This document shows positions 55,641 to 64,000 of a DNA stretch of 64,000 nucleotides, one piece after another. A program made the translations under genes and the position numbers. Positions within the stretch are counted from its first letter, which is position 1; the number at the start of each line of letters is the position of its first letter. Below the pieces are notes generated by a model. It had not been told where the DNA came from. It saw only the letters and a list, made by a program, of their open reading frames with translations, and made no database searches. The stretch is from Tenacibaculum pacificus. GTDB lineage: Bacteria > Bacteroidota > Bacteroidia > Flavobacteriales > Flavobacteriaceae. The stretch is from assembly GCF_027941775.1 (NCBI RefSeq), contig NZ_CP115917.1, positions 1,501,001 through 1,565,000 of the forward strand, written 5' to 3'.

Positions 55641-57254
55641 ATGACTAAATTTATTGCTTTTACTTCTGATACTAATACAATAACTATTCCCGAAAAATTT
55701 GATTATCCTCATAATTACACACCAAGTACATTATCAAAAATAGCTACTAAAGAATTACAAGAATATTTAACTAATCAAACTGATTTTTTTCATGATTTTG
55801 GAATAAAAAACACTGAGAATCAAAATGCTTTAGGTAAAATGTTTGGCGTATTGGTTGTTAAAAATAATAAAAGTCAATTAGGTTATTTAGCTGCTTTTTC
55901 AGGAAAAATAGCAGAAAGCACACAACACAAACATTTTGTACCACCTGTATATGATGTTTTAAGTAAAAATGGTGTGTTTTTAAAAATGGAAGAAAAACGC
56001 AATCTGATTAACGCTAAAATTTCTTATTCAGAAAATAGTACGCAATATTTAAACATCAAAAAAGATTATATCCAAGGTAAATTATTAAATGAAAATTTAA
56101 TAATTAAAGAGAAATCTAAAATTAAACAACGTAGAAAATTAAGAAAAGAATTATCTCAACAAGATAATCAACAAAATATTAATGAAGAGTTTTATATACG
56201 TGAATATGAAGTTTATTTACAATCTAAAACACACTCTTTAGAAAAAGAATATAATAATTATCAGCAAAAAATAAATCAATTAAAAGAGCATAGAAAAGAA
56301 CTTTCAGCAACAGGGCAACAAGAAATTTTTAATCAATATAAATTTTTAAATGCTAAAAAAGAATCTGAAAATTTAATTACTATCTTTAAAGATTCAAAAC
56401 AAAATATTCCTGCTGGTTCTGGTGATTGTTGCGCTCCTAAATTATTACAATATGCTTTTTTAAATAACCTCACCCCTATTTGTATGGCAGAATTTTGGTG
56501 GGGTAAATCTTTAGCTACTTCAATTCGAAAACATAAAAACTATTACTCGGCTTGTACGGGTAAATGCAAACCTATTTTAAATCATATGCTTAAAGGATTA
56601 ATTGTTAATGAAAATCCTTTAGTTGCTCAACTTCAAGCTAAAAAAGATATAGAAATTATTTTTGAAGATGATTACCTAATTGTTATCAATAAACCAGCAG
56701 AATTATTATCAGTAGCTGGAAAAATAATTGAAGATTCTGTAGAACATCGCATCCAAAGAAAAAATGCAAATTATTTGGTTGTTCATCGTTTAGATATGTC
56801 TACTTCAGGAATTTTACTGATAGCTAAAAATATAGATATCTATAAAACTCTACAAGCTCAATTTACAAACAGAACAATTAAAAAACGATATGTTGCTGTA
56901 CTTAATGGAATCATATCACAAAAATCAAGTGAAATAAACTTGCCGTTAAGAGTCAATTTAAACGACAGACCAAAACAATTAGTTTGCAATACTCACGGAA
57001 AACCAGCGCAAACTAAGTGGGAAATTATTAATGTAAAAAATGGAAAAACAAAAGTGTATTTTTATCCGATTACAGGAAGAACGCATCAATTACGAGTTCA
57101 TGCAGCTCATAATTTAGGGTTAAACACTCCAATTATTGGTGATGATTTATACGGAACAAAAGCAAATAGATTACACTTACACGCTGAAAGAATAGAATTT
57201 AGACATCCTATTAGTCGAAAAATAGTTGTTTTTATTTGTCCTCCTACTTTTTAA
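55641..57254 (+). CDS. Long RluA-family pseudouridine synthase
   Basis: A 537-aa protein with an N-terminal extension of about 330 residues before the RluA catalytic domain. The extension has a coiled-coil (about 150-235) and a Cys-containing segment (GSGDCCAPKLLQYAF, AEFWWGKS, YYSACTGKCKPIL). The catalytic domain has VVHRLDMSTSGILLIAKN near 378 (Asp nucleophile) and GRTHQLRVHAAHNLG near the end. This long-N-terminus subfamily occurs in several Bacteroidota and gamma-proteobacteria. The exact RNA target is unknown. Confidence 0.88.
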   Translation: MTKFIAFTSDTNTITIPEKFDYPHNYTPSTLSKIATKELQEYLTNQTDFFHDFGIKNTENQNALGKMFGVLVVKNNKSQLGYLAAFSGKIAESTQHKHFVPPVYDVLSKNGVFLKMEEKRNLINAKISYSENSTQYLNIKKDYIQGKLLNENLIIKEKSKIKQRRKLRKELSQQDNQQNINEEFYIREYEVYLQSKTHSLEKEYNNYQQKINQLKEHRKELSATGQQEIFNQYKFLNAKKESENLITIFKDSKQNIPAGSGDCCAPKLLQYAFLNNLTPICMAEFWWGKSLATSIRKHKNYYSACTGKCKPILNHMLKGLIVNENPLVAQLQAKKDIEIIFEDDYLIVINKPAELLSVAGKIIEDSVEHRIQRKNANYLVVHRLDMSTSGILLIAKNIDIYKTLQAQFTNRTIKKRYVAVLNGIISQKSSEINLPLRVNLNDRPKQLVCNTHGKPAQTKWEIINVKNGKTKVYFYPITGRTHQLRVHAAHNLGLNTPIIGDDLYGTKANRLHLHAERIEFRHPISRKIVVFICPPTF

Positions 57255-57364
57255 ATTGAAAAGCTACTTTTATAAATTTATCATTGAGAAGGTGTTTTTT
57301 AAATTTTTACATTACTTTTAAAAAACTAACTAATAATAAAAAACTAACTTCAACTAAAAAAATC

Positions 57365-58315
57365 ATGAATTTCTCTTCAACTTCTTTATCAATATCAAAA
57401 ACAAAACTCGAAATACATAAAGATGCTAAACTCATACTAAAAGAGGCTAAAGCGATCTCAAAAAAACTAGGTGTTATTGATGATGATTTATACAAACATC
57501 ACACAACAATGACGAATCATTTATATATAAATACTCCTATTCATAAAATGATTAATGCTGTAGTTACTTATGATGTTTTATATTTTATTGATGATTTTTT
57601 TGGCGAAGATACCGCAAATGGTGTACAACCTGACTTTAAAAAAATATTAGATATTTGGACAGGAAAAGAACTCTATTTAAATAGTGAAAACTCTAAAATA
57701 TCGAATTTATATAATGCTATTTTTTATATAAGCGATGCTGTTAAAAAAGATAGTCCTTCTTATTTTTTTGATAAATATACCGAATCAATAACCGAACATT
57801 TATCTTACTCTTTAAAATCAGTTCCTTTTACAACTGTTGATGAATATATTGATATCAGATTATATACTGGCGGAATGTTTCCTGTTATCGATTTAATTGA
57901 ATACATGCATTCGATTTATATATCGCCAGAAATAACAGAGAAAGTTCCATCAATAAAAAAAATGAAAGAACAATGTGCTTTAATTGGTGCATTATCTAAT
58001 GATTTATTTTCTTATGCTAAAGAAAAACACAGTGATTATAATTTAATTAATGCGTATATTATTTCAAATGAAGCTGATAATTATAACGATGCTGTAAATA
58101 AATCAATTATAAAAGTAAATACAATTCATACTGAATATGAAGCTACTTTATTACAAACGATGAAAGAAGTAACTTTTTTATCTTCAGTAAATAACAATAT
58201 CGTTTTAAAATATATTGATGCATTAAATGTAATCATATCTTCAAGTTATCATTGGCAAAAAAATACCAAAAGATATATACATCCTGAAAATGTATTTGAA
58301 GATATGAAAGTTTAA
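57365..58315 (+). CDS. Class I terpene synthase-like protein
   Basis: A 316-aa all-helical protein. The aspartate-rich motif YFIDDFFGED (DDxxx(D/E)-type) is near residue 72; the second metal motif NDLFSYAKEKHSD (NDxxSxxxE) is near 217, and SSYHWQKNTKRY near 300 matches the C-terminal W...RY pair. All three class I terpene cyclase signatures are thus present. The substrate (GPP, FPP or GGPP) and product cannot be told. I start at the ATG at 57365 (MNFSSTSLSI); the frame is open to 57284. No prenyl transferase or P450 is adjacent; a UMF1-like transporter is convergent. Confidence 0.85.
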   Translation: MNFSSTSLSISKTKLEIHKDAKLILKEAKAISKKLGVIDDDLYKHHTTMTNHLYINTPIHKMINAVVTYDVLYFIDDFFGEDTANGVQPDFKKILDIWTGKELYLNSENSKISNLYNAIFYISDAVKKDSPSYFFDKYTESITEHLSYSLKSVPFTTVDEYIDIRLYTGGMFPVIDLIEYMHSIYISPEITEKVPSIKKMKEQCALIGALSNDLFSYAKEKHSDYNLINAYIISNEADNYNDAVNKSIIKVNTIHTEYEATLLQTMKEVTFLSSVNNNIVLKYIDALNVIISSSYHWQKNTKRYIHPENVFEDMKV

Positions 58316-58318
58316 AAA

Positions 58319-59614
58319 TTAGGCTACATACTTCGTTTTTTTCATAGTAGTTAACACAAGTAACGAAGCTAAAAAGAAAATTGCTAAACATAATACAGAC
58401 CATTGCATTGAATCTGTAATGGCATATAATGCTCCATAAACAGAAGTACCAAGTACAATTGCTATTTTTTCAGTAACATCATAAAAACTAAAATAGGTTG
58501 CGGTATCTTCTGTTTCGGGTAATAATTTAGAATATGTAGAACGAGTTAATGTTTGTATCGCTCCTTGTACTAAACCTAACAAACCTCCTAATCCGTAAAA
58601 ATATATAGCTACATTTTCTTGTGATTTATCTAATGAAAAAGCAAAGAAACAAACAATCATCCAAATAACAATTGTAGCTTTTAAAGCTGTAATATTTCCG
58701 AATTTACCAGAAATTCTAGAAAAAATATAAGCACCTAAAATAGCAACAATTTGAACTAGTAAAATAGTAAGAATCATATTAAAAGTTGATAAATTTAATT
58801 CTGATGAACCAAAAATAGCAGCCATTAAAATAATAGTTTGTACTCCAATACTTAAAAAGAAAAATGATATTAAAAAACGTTTTAATGTAGGATAATTTAA
58901 TACTTCTTTATATACTGTTTTTAATTCTCTGTACCCTTTCCATATATAATCATTATCGGGTTGTTTATTATAAATATCATCAGGTAATTTTTTAAAAGTG
59001 ATTTGTGCAAAACCAATCCACCAAAGCCCAACCATAACAAAAGAAATACGAGAAGCCATTCCTGATGTAACTCCAAAAAGTTCAGGTTTCTGAATCATTA
59101 TTAAATTGATAATCAATAATATTACCGAACCTACATACCCATACATAAAACCTTTTGCACTAGCTTTATCTTGTTGTTCAGGCAAAGCTACCTCAGGTAA
59201 ATACGCATTATAGAAAACCCAACTTGCCCAAAAACCAATACTTGCCAAAATAGTAAATAAAATACCTATCCAAACAGTATCGATGCCTTCAAAAAAGGAT
59301 AATCCTATTACAGATAAACCTCCCATCCAACAGAAAAATTTCATAAATTTCTTTTTACTTCCTGTATAATCTGCAATACCAGATAAAATAGGAGAAATAA
59401 AAGCTACGACTAAAAATGAAAATGATAAGGCATAACTATATAAACTATCAGGATGCTCCCAATCCATTCCTAAAAAACGAACTGTTTTTCCTTTAGTAAC
59501 CGTACTATAATATAACGGAAAAACCGCCGTACTAATTACTAATGAATATACCGAATTTGCCCAATCGTAAAATGCCCAAGCATTAATTAACTTTTTATCT
59601 CCTCTTTTGTACAT
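58319..59614 (-). CDS. UMF1-family MFS transporter
   Basis: About 431 aa with about 12 TM segments. MYKRGDKKLINAWAFYDWANSVYSLVISTAVFP at the N-terminus contains the WAFYDWANS signature of the UMF1/Atg22-like family, and LGGLLGLVQGAIQTLTRS is characteristic too. I use the ATG at 59614; upstream codons overlap a terminator hairpin and are not conserved. The substrate is unknown, amino acids being possible by analogy with Atg22. Confidence 0.87.
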   Translation of the reverse strand: MYKRGDKKLINAWAFYDWANSVYSLVISTAVFPLYYSTVTKGKTVRFLGMDWEHPDSLYSYALSFSFLVVAFISPILSGIADYTGSKKKFMKFFCWMGGLSVIGLSFFEGIDTVWIGILFTILASIGFWASWVFYNAYLPEVALPEQQDKASAKGFMYGYVGSVILLIINLIMIQKPELFGVTSGMASRISFVMVGLWWIGFAQITFKKLPDDIYNKQPDNDYIWKGYRELKTVYKEVLNYPTLKRFLISFFFLSIGVQTIILMAAIFGSSELNLSTFNMILTILLVQIVAILGAYIFSRISGKFGNITALKATIVIWMIVCFFAFSLDKSQENVAIYFYGLGGLLGLVQGAIQTLTRSTYSKLLPETEDTATYFSFYDVTEKIAIVLGTSVYGALYAITDSMQWSVLCLAIFFLASLLVLTTMKKTKYVA

Positions 59615-59630
59615 ATATCTTATAAATAAA

Positions 59631-59658
59631 AAACCGCTCATACAATAATGAACGGTTT
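59631..59658 (-). terminator. Terminator of the M48 protease gene
   Basis: AAACCGCTCAT / ATGAACGGTTT stem (59631-59641 with 59648-59658, one G-U) with a T-run on the minus strand side. Confidence 0.82.
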
Positions 59659-59680
59659 GCAATATAAATAATTTATGTTG

Positions 59681-60490
59681 CTATTTTCTTGCTGGCACAT
59701 TAAATTTAGCTGCTAATTGTTTTGCTTCAGGTAAATAAGCTCTAAGCGTTTGAATACGTGTTTGATTTGATGGATGCGTACTCATAAATTTCGCAGGTGC
59801 TTTTCCTTTTGATATTTGGCTCATTCTTACCCAAACCTCAGCAGCTTCACTACCGTTATATCCTGCCATTAACATAAAAACTAAACCTAATTTATCAGCT
59901 TCTGTTTCATGATTTCTACTAAAAGGTAACATTATTCCTACTTGTGTACCTAAACCATATGCAGTATTAAAAAGTTGTGCATTTTTACTATTTGCAGTTC
60001 CTAAAGCTACTGCGGCACCACCTAATTGCTGTAACTGACCAGTAGACATACGCTCTTGACCATGTTTAGCAAATGCATGTGCAACCTCGTGCCCCATAAC
60101 AGCAGCAATACCATCTTCATTAGCACAAACTGGTAAAATACCTGTATAAAAAACTACTTTTCCTCCTGGCATACACCAAGCATTTAATGTTTTATCTTCT
60201 ACTAAATTAAATTCCCATTTGTAAGAATTTGCTTCTGCAGTCATGTTATTTGCTCTCATAAAACGGTCTACTGCTTCAGAAATTTTCTTACCTATTCTTT
60301 TTATTTGATTTGACTTACTAGTATTCGTAGATAATTTATTCTGTTCTAAAAAACCTTTGTACTGTGCAAAACTTGCTGGTAACACCTGTGCATCACTTAC
60401 AAAATTAAGACGTTTTCTTCCTGTAATTGGTACAGTACTACATTGCACTAAAAATACCGCTACAATTCCTAAAGCTATAATTCTTTTCAT
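59681..60490 (-). CDS. M48 family metallopeptidase, lipoprotein
   Basis: A 269-aa periplasmic Zn protease. Lipoprotein signal with VFLVQCSTVP (Cys near 17), active site MGHEVAHAFAKHG (HExxH) near 132, and the third ligand ETEADKLGLVFM near 196. This matches the LoiP/YcaL-type Oma1-like proteases that handle damaged outer-membrane proteins. It has no transmembrane HtpX helices. Confidence 0.92.
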   Translation of the reverse strand: MKRIIALGIVAVFLVQCSTVPITGRKRLNFVSDAQVLPASFAQYKGFLEQNKLSTNTSKSNQIKRIGKKISEAVDRFMRANNMTAEANSYKWEFNLVEDKTLNAWCMPGGKVVFYTGILPVCANEDGIAAVMGHEVAHAFAKHGQERMSTGQLQQLGGAAVALGTANSKNAQLFNTAYGLGTQVGIMLPFSRNHETEADKLGLVFMLMAGYNGSEAAEVWVRMSQISKGKAPAKFMSTHPSNQTRIQTLRAYLPEAKQLAAKFNVPARK

Positions 60491-60613
60491 TTCTTTTGTT
60501 TTTATTTGTTCTGGCTAATATATATGACACATTATAAAAATAATGTCACAAAAGTAATAAACAATATGTTTCTTTAGATTTACATATGCTATATTTATAT
60601 TAAAATTAATTTC

Positions 60614-61479
60614 ATGAATTCTAATACTTCATTTTTATTTCCTCCAAGCTTAATTGTTCCTAAACCTATTATTTTTTCAGCAAAAATAGTGCAACTATTT
60701 TCTACTCATTTAACAGCAAAACTTAGTATCAAGCTTTTTAGTACACCTTTAAAGTTCTCTATCCCAAACAGAGAAAAAGTAATGCTTGCGAGTGCTCAAA
60801 AAAAAGAATAAATATACCATCTATATCTAAAGAAGTTGAAATTTTATCCTACGGATATTCTCAAAAAAAAGTATTATTAGTACATGGTTGGGCAGGAAGA
60901 AGCACGCAATTATTTATGATTGCTGATAAATTATTAGAAAAAGGATACATGGTCATTTCTTTTGATGGTCCTGCACATGGTAAATCTTCAGGAAAAACAA
61001 CAGCAATGCCTGAGTTTTTAGAAACTATTAACCAAATAGACAAAAAACATGGTCCTTTTGAAGCTGCTATTGGGCATTCATTTGGAGGTATGTGTCTATA
61101 TAATAGTGTTGCTACTGATTTTAAAATAAAAAAATTAATCACTGTTGGTGCTCCTGATAAAGTTTCTGATGTAATACTTAATTTCACCAAAAACTTAGCT
61201 TTAAAACCTGTTATTGCACATAAAATGAAATATTTATTTGATAAAAAATGGGAAAGAGATATTGACACACACTCCTCAAATATTGTTGCGAAAAACATTC
61301 TTATTCCTACTTTGGTTGTTCATGATGCAAATGATGGAGATGTTCCTGTAAGTTCAGCAATACATATTCGTCAAAACCTACAAAGAGGAACACTTTTAAT
61401 TACAAAAGGATTAGGACATACTAAAATACTTCGTAATCAAAAAGTAACTTCTGATATTGTAAACTTTATTATTCAATAA
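60614..61479 (+). pseudogene. Alpha/beta hydrolase, frameshifted
   Basis: The N-terminal frame starts at 60614 (MNSNTSFLFPPSLIVPKPII) and ends at 60811 just after an A8 run. The rest (INIPSISKEVEILSYGYSQKKVLLVHGWAGRST...) continues one frame over to 61479. A ninth A restores a single protein of about 288 aa. Visible motifs: VLLVHGWAGR oxyanion loop, GHSFGGMC nucleophile Ser, VVHDANDGDVPVS Asp region and GLGHTKIL catalytic His. Substrate unknown. It is 2 bp upstream of msrB, so probably one operon. Confidence 0.85.
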
Positions 61480-61481
61480 AT

Positions 61482-61952
61482 ATGAAAAAAATTTTAACTA
61501 CTTTAATTTTAACGATACTATTTAGTTGTACAGGAAATACTCAAAATAAAAAAACATACAAAATTTCAAAAACAGCGCAAGAATGGAAGACACTTTTAAC
61601 AGCAAAACAATATTATGTTCTTAGAGAAGCTGGTACAGAACGTCAAAACTCAAGTTCATTAAATAAAAATTACGAAAAAGGAATTTATGTTTGTGCGGTA
61701 CGTAAAACACCTTTGTATAAATCTGAAAACAAATATGATTCTGGATCAGGATGGCCAGCTTTCGATAGCGCTATCAAAAAAAATGTTGAACTAGATATCG
61801 ATTATAAAATTGGCTATGCTCGTACCGAATTAAAATGCAATACTTGTGGCGGACATTTAGGTCATTCTTTTAATGACGGGCCAAAAGAAACCACGGGAAA
61901 ACGTCATTGTATTAATGGAGCAGCTTTAACTTTCATAAAATCAAATGAGTAA
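61482..61952 (+). CDS. msrB: Peptide-methionine (R)-S-oxide reductase, exported
   Basis: A 156-aa MsrB. The lipoprotein-like signal LTILFSCTGN (Cys at about 17) places it outside the cytoplasm. Motifs: GSGWPAFDSAI, YARTELKCNTCGGHLGHSF, GKRHCINGAALTF (catalytic Cys). The Zn site has only one recognisable CxxC (CNTC). It repairs oxidised methionine in envelope proteins. Confidence 0.93.
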   Translation: MKKILTTLILTILFSCTGNTQNKKTYKISKTAQEWKTLLTAKQYYVLREAGTERQNSSSLNKNYEKGIYVCAVRKTPLYKSENKYDSGSGWPAFDSAIKKNVELDIDYKIGYARTELKCNTCGGHLGHSFNDGPKETTGKRHCINGAALTFIKSNE

Positions 61953-61968
61953 TCCTTTTCAATTTAAT

Positions 61969-62008
61969 CTACTAAATAAAATAAATTTATCATTATTTTG
62001 TTTAGTAG
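61969..62008 (+). terminator. Long AT-rich hairpin after msrB
   Basis: A 16-bp stem CTACTAAATAAAATAA (61969-61984) with 61993-62008, one G-U, 8-nt loop. No U-run follows, so termination is probable but not certain. The remainder of 61953-62240 shows nothing else clear. Confidence 0.45.
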
Positions 62009-62240
62009 GTATTTTAAAATATCTACTTCTGTTTCATCAAAAAACATAGGTATTTCCTTTACTTAAACACTTTCAACTTTTTTCATAATTTTTATTTACG
62101 TATATCCGTTTTACTTTTTTTTAAAATTTTTCTAAAAAAAATGTTAAAATAACGAGTATAAAATTTTACTAACATCCTTATTAATATATAACCAATGATT
62201 TTAATATAAATCAAAGCTATTATTAATCAAATATAATTTT

Positions 62241-64000
62241 ATGAAAAAAATTACACTTTTATTATTCGCTATATTATTTAGTGGTATTATGTGGTCTCAA
62301 TCTAAAATATCAGGAACAATTGTAGACACCAGCAATCAACCACTACCAGGAGCTAATATTATAGAACAAGGAACTGCAAATGGAACAAACTCTGATTTTA
62401 ATGGGAAATTTAATTTAACTATAAAAAAAGGAGCAGCACTAACTATTAGTTTTTCAGGATTTGAAACACAAAAAATAGCAACAAACGGAAAAACAAAATT
62501 TAATATTATATTAAAAGAAGGGTTAGAATTAGATGAAGTAGTTATTACAGGATCTAGAACTCCTGCCAGATCTAATACAAAAAGTGCTTTACCTATAGAC
62601 GTAGTATCTTCAAAAGATTTACAATCTACAGGACAAGCTACTTTTGATAAAGCATTACAATACAAAATACCATCTTTTAACACCGTACAAACTCCTGTTA
62701 ACGATGCTACTTCGTTATTAGATCCGTATGAAATTAGAAATATGGGACCTAGTAGAACGTTAGTATTAATTAACGGTAAACGTAAAAACTTAAGTTCATT
62801 ATTATATACACAAACTTCTCCAGGACGTGGTGAAACAGGTTCTGATATTTCTGGAATACCTACAGATGCAATTAAATCTGTAGAAGTATTAAGAGATGGA
62901 GCTTCTGCTCAATATGGTTCTGATGCTATTGCTGGAGTTATTAATATCATTTTAAAAGACAGTCCTAAATCTGGTTCTGCCACTTTAAGATCTGGTATTA
63001 CTGCTGAAGGAGATGGTGAAATGTTAGGTGTAAGTGTTAATAATGGTTCTACCATAAACGATGGTAAAGGTTTTATTAATTATACAATAGACTTTTCAAA
63101 AACAGCTTTATCAAATAGACCTGGTACAGTAAATGCTGAAGGTGAAGCTGATGATAATACTGGTTTTGGGGCAGATTTAGCAGTTGTTAAAGAATTTTTA
63201 TCTAGAAATCCAGATGCTAATAATATTAATGGATCTCCTAAAACAGCAGCTTCAAAGTTTAATATAAATTTTGGTTTAGATTTAACTGATGACACTCAGC
63301 TTTATGGTAATGCTGCATATGTATTTAAAAAAGTACATTCTTTTGCTAATTATAGAACTCCATATTGGAGAACTGTAGAAAGTATGCCATACTTAGCTAG
63401 TTTTTTCCCTGGAAGCCACCCTACTAATGCTGGTGGATATGACGGATATGTTCCAACATTTGAAGGTGATTTAAACGATTATAATGGTACTATTGGTATA
63501 AAAACTAAAGTTAACGATTGGAATGTTGACATCAGTTTTACTACTGGGGGAAACAGCCAAACATATAAAGTTAACAATTCTCATAACAGAAATGATATCG
63601 CTTCTGATCCTATTTGGACAGATGCTAACGGAAACCATACTGTTGATGATGGTGAAATAAGCTTCACATCTCTTTACAGAGAAAATAGTCCTAGATCATT
63701 TGACCCAGGAGGAACTAGTTTTTCTCATAATGTGGGTAACATTGATATTAGTAGAATTTTATCTGAAAAAGTTAGTATTGGTTTTGGAGCAGAATTCAGA
63801 AATGAATTATTCGAAGTTATTGAAGGTACAAAAGCATCTTACGCTGGTGGTGGAGCAGATTCTTTTGCTGGAAATCAACCAGAAAATTCTGGTAGCTGGA
63901 GTCGTTATAATCTTGGTGGTTATTTTAGTTTAGATTATGATATTACTAAAGATTTTTTAATAAGTGGAACTGTTAGAGCAGAAAACTATTCTGATTTTGG
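62241..64000 (+). CDS. TonB-dependent receptor (3' end outside window)
   Basis: An open frame from ATG 62241 to the window end (586 codons). Signal peptide (MKKITLLLFAILFSG...WSQ), a carboxypeptidase-regulatory-like domain (ISGTIVDTSNQPLPGANI), TonB-box/plug start ELDEVVITGSR, plug motifs RTLVLINGKRKN and VEVLRDGASAQYGSDAIAGVINI, then barrel strands. The barrel is incomplete. The PSRTLVLINGKR...GASAQYGSDAIAG pattern is that of the iron/vitamin-type TonB receptors. The ligand is unknown; no SusD-like partner is visible. Confidence 0.92.
   Translation, partial: MKKITLLLFAILFSGIMWSQSKISGTIVDTSNQPLPGANIIEQGTANGTNSDFNGKFNLTIKKGAALTISFSGFETQKIATNGKTKFNIILKEGLELDEVVITGSRTPARSNTKSALPIDVVSSKDLQSTGQATFDKALQYKIPSFNTVQTPVNDATSLLDPYEIRNMGPSRTLVLINGKRKNLSSLLYTQTSPGRGETGSDISGIPTDAIKSVEVLRDGASAQYGSDAIAGVINIILKDSPKSGSATLRSGITAEGDGEMLGVSVNNGSTINDGKGFINYTIDFSKTALSNRPGTVNAEGEADDNTGFGADLAVVKEFLSRNPDANNINGSPKTAASKFNINFGLDLTDDTQLYGNAAYVFKKVHSFANYRTPYWRTVESMPYLASFFPGSHPTNAGGYDGYVPTFEGDLNDYNGTIGIKTKVNDWNVDISFTTGGNSQTYKVNNSHNRNDIASDPIWTDANGNHTVDDGEISFTSLYRENSPRSFDPGGTSFSHNVGNIDISRILSEKVSIGFGAEFRNELFEVIEGTKASYAGGGADSFAGNQPENSGSWSRYNLGGYFSLDYDITKDFLISGTVRAENYSDF

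Noticed and set aside
60861..61298. 145-aa minus-strand open frame opposite the alpha/beta hydrolase
   Set aside because: It lies entirely antisense to a gene with clear catalytic motifs and has no recognisable domain or composition of its own.
62241..64000. SusC-type polysaccharide utilisation locus
   Set aside because: The plug resembles siderophore/vitamin-type receptors and no SusD-like or glycoside hydrolase gene is adjacent within the window.

Overview
This 64 kb window is AT-rich chromosomal DNA from a member of the Bacteroidota, almost certainly a marine-type Flavobacteriaceae (genus not determinable from the sequence alone). The evidence is TonB receptors with carboxypeptidase-like N-termini, a type IX secretion (T9SS) sorting tail, an HYC_CC_PP protein, DUF5690 and DUF3347 domains, TAnnTTTG -7 promoter elements and the absence of clear Shine-Dalgarno sequences. 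No tRNA, rRNA, CRISPR array, phage or transposase gene was seen. No stretch over 300 bases lacks a feature.

Layout: 1-5.4 kb is housekeeping (partial Ig-like secreted protein, cmk, rluD, PASTA protein, ddl, coaD), followed by a REP-like palindromic element. 5.7-13.3 kb is a heavy-metal (Cus/Czc-type) tripartite efflux operon with two metal-binding accessory modules. 13.4-27.4 kb looks like an exopolysaccharide locus: mannose-6-P isomerase, a small GT2-like protein, a response-regulator/glycosyltransferase fusion, a large polytopic membrane protein, a beta-rich secreted protein, a GH5-like hydrolase, GT4, flippase, STAS protein and TPR/beta-barrel protein. 27.6-30.2 kb is a T9SS cargo protein. 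30.3-36.6 kb is a tight seven-gene signalling operon: REC, H-NOX, PAS-PAS-GAF kinase, FIST (NosP-like), second kinase, Hpt and a LytTR response regulator.

36.8-39.4 kb has a conserved unknown gene and an XRE-cupin regulator. 39.4-47.4 kb looks like a phosphorus/organophosphonate scavenging region (lipoprotein phosphatase with hemopexin-like repeats, phosphonatase-like HAD, FAD oxidoreductase, DUF5690 transporter, TonB receptor) with a shared 16-bp motif at two promoters. 47.7-53.6 kb ends in a thrA-thrB-thrC operon behind an Ile-rich leader peptide. 53.8-64 kb holds an acyl-CoA ligase, a long RluA-type synthase, a class I terpene synthase, a UMF1-type transporter, an M48 protease, an alpha/beta hydrolase, MsrB and the start of another TonB receptor.

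The most interesting system is the combination of two putative nitric-oxide sensor families (H-NOX and FIST/NosP) with two kinases, an Hpt and three receiver proteins, one of which is fused directly to a glycosyltransferase in the neighbouring polysaccharide locus. An identical 15-mer resembling an AlgR/LytTR site lies upstream of both the sensor operon and the receiver-glycosyltransferase gene. I infer a c-di-GMP-independent, NO-responsive phosphorelay controlling matrix polysaccharide.

Six genes carry single-base frame breaks (cusA, manA, hpt, a TonB receptor, thrA, a hydrolase). Three are in A7-A8 runs and two in the same 9-mer, so sequencing error must be excluded before calling them pseudogenes.
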